From Chloroflexota bacterium (GTDB taxonomy: Bacteria; Chloroflexota; Limnocylindria; Limnocylindrales; CSP1-4), in assembly GCA_021786915.1 (NCBI GenBank), contig JAJYMP010000497.1, positions 1 through 5,195 on the forward strand: 5,195 bases of DNA. Reading direction: 5' to 3'. A program made the position numbers and the translations under genes. The notes under the pieces were generated by a model. It saw nothing but the letters and a program-made list of their open reading frames with translations, was not told where the DNA came from and searched no databases. Numbering within the stretch: position 1 is the first letter of the stretch; every line of letters starts with the position of its first letter. Positions 5,134 through 5,195 of the stretch are shown piece after piece.

Positions 5134-5195
5134 GTGCCTGAAGATCCCGCCCCAGCACCGCCTGGCCCCGCGAGCCCACCTGCCCCGGACCCGTT
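5134..5195 (+). CDS. Start of an unidentified plus-strand gene with Pro/Ala-rich N-terminus, cut by the window edge
   Basis: From GTG 5134 the frame is open for 20 codons to the edge and reads M-P-E-D-P-A-P-A-P-P-G-P-A-S-P-P-A-P-D-P. It looks like a disordered, proline-rich N-terminal tail of the kind often found ahead of membrane or secreted actinobacterial proteins. A TACACT -10 box just upstream supports a leaderless start, and there is no Shine-Dalgarno. It would be divergent from marR across 148 bases and might share its regulation. Function cannot be judged. The short length and low complexity mean that it could still be a chance frame. Confidence 0.4.
   Translation, partial: MPEDPAPAPPGPASPPAPDP

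Noticed and set aside
4266..5141. Plus-strand open frame of 291 codons opposite marR
   Set aside because: It is antisense to the MarR gene, rich in Arg/His/Asp, without recognisable structure.
4982..5179. 65-codon minus-strand frame ahead of marR, ending in M-N-V-A-S with an ATGA overlap, as a leader peptide
   Set aside because: The likely marR promoter lies inside it, so the marR transcript would not contain it. Its composition is also unremarkable.

Overview
The window comes from a high-GC bacterium, most likely an actinomycete-type lineage (Actinomycetota). This rests on composition and gene style: the core genes run at roughly 70-75% G+C with strongly GC-biased third codon positions, GTG starts occur, and two promoters sit so close to their start codons that near-leaderless mRNAs are expected. 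The lineage call is an inference; nothing here fixes genus or family.

Left part (1-1097): a 5' portion of a MauE/DoxX-like membrane protein gene runs off the left edge on the minus strand. It is visibly lower in G+C (about 61% by hand count over 1-360). About 200 bases without a convincing gene follow, then the C-terminal remnant of a large serine recombinase on the plus strand. The remnant has no catalytic domain, begins at a stop codon plus a perfect GC hairpin, and its frame runs into the 3' end of a complete tRNA-Arg(TCG) gene on the minus strand. This looks like the tRNA-proximal border of a decayed integrated element, with the MauE-like gene as possible cargo or flank.

Middle part (1098-2441): an unrecognised minus-strand gene encodes a single-pass membrane protein with a C-terminal RanBP2-like four-cysteine zinc-finger pattern. 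It is divergent from a plus-strand single-domain universal stress protein that carries the full ATP-binding signature. The two share a 216-base upstream region.

Right part (2442-5195): a minus-strand pair, a MarR-family regulator followed by a 14-helix DHA2-type (EmrB/QacA-like) drug/proton antiporter, forms a typical repressor-efflux operon. The marR promoter is recognisable just upstream, with dyads that could be the operator. Divergent from it, a plus-strand gene with a Pro/Ala-rich N-terminus probably starts at 5134 and leaves the window. No CRISPR array, rRNA, insertion sequence with intact transposase, or clearly new multi-gene system is visible. The most original item is the membrane/zinc-finger protein beside the stress gene.
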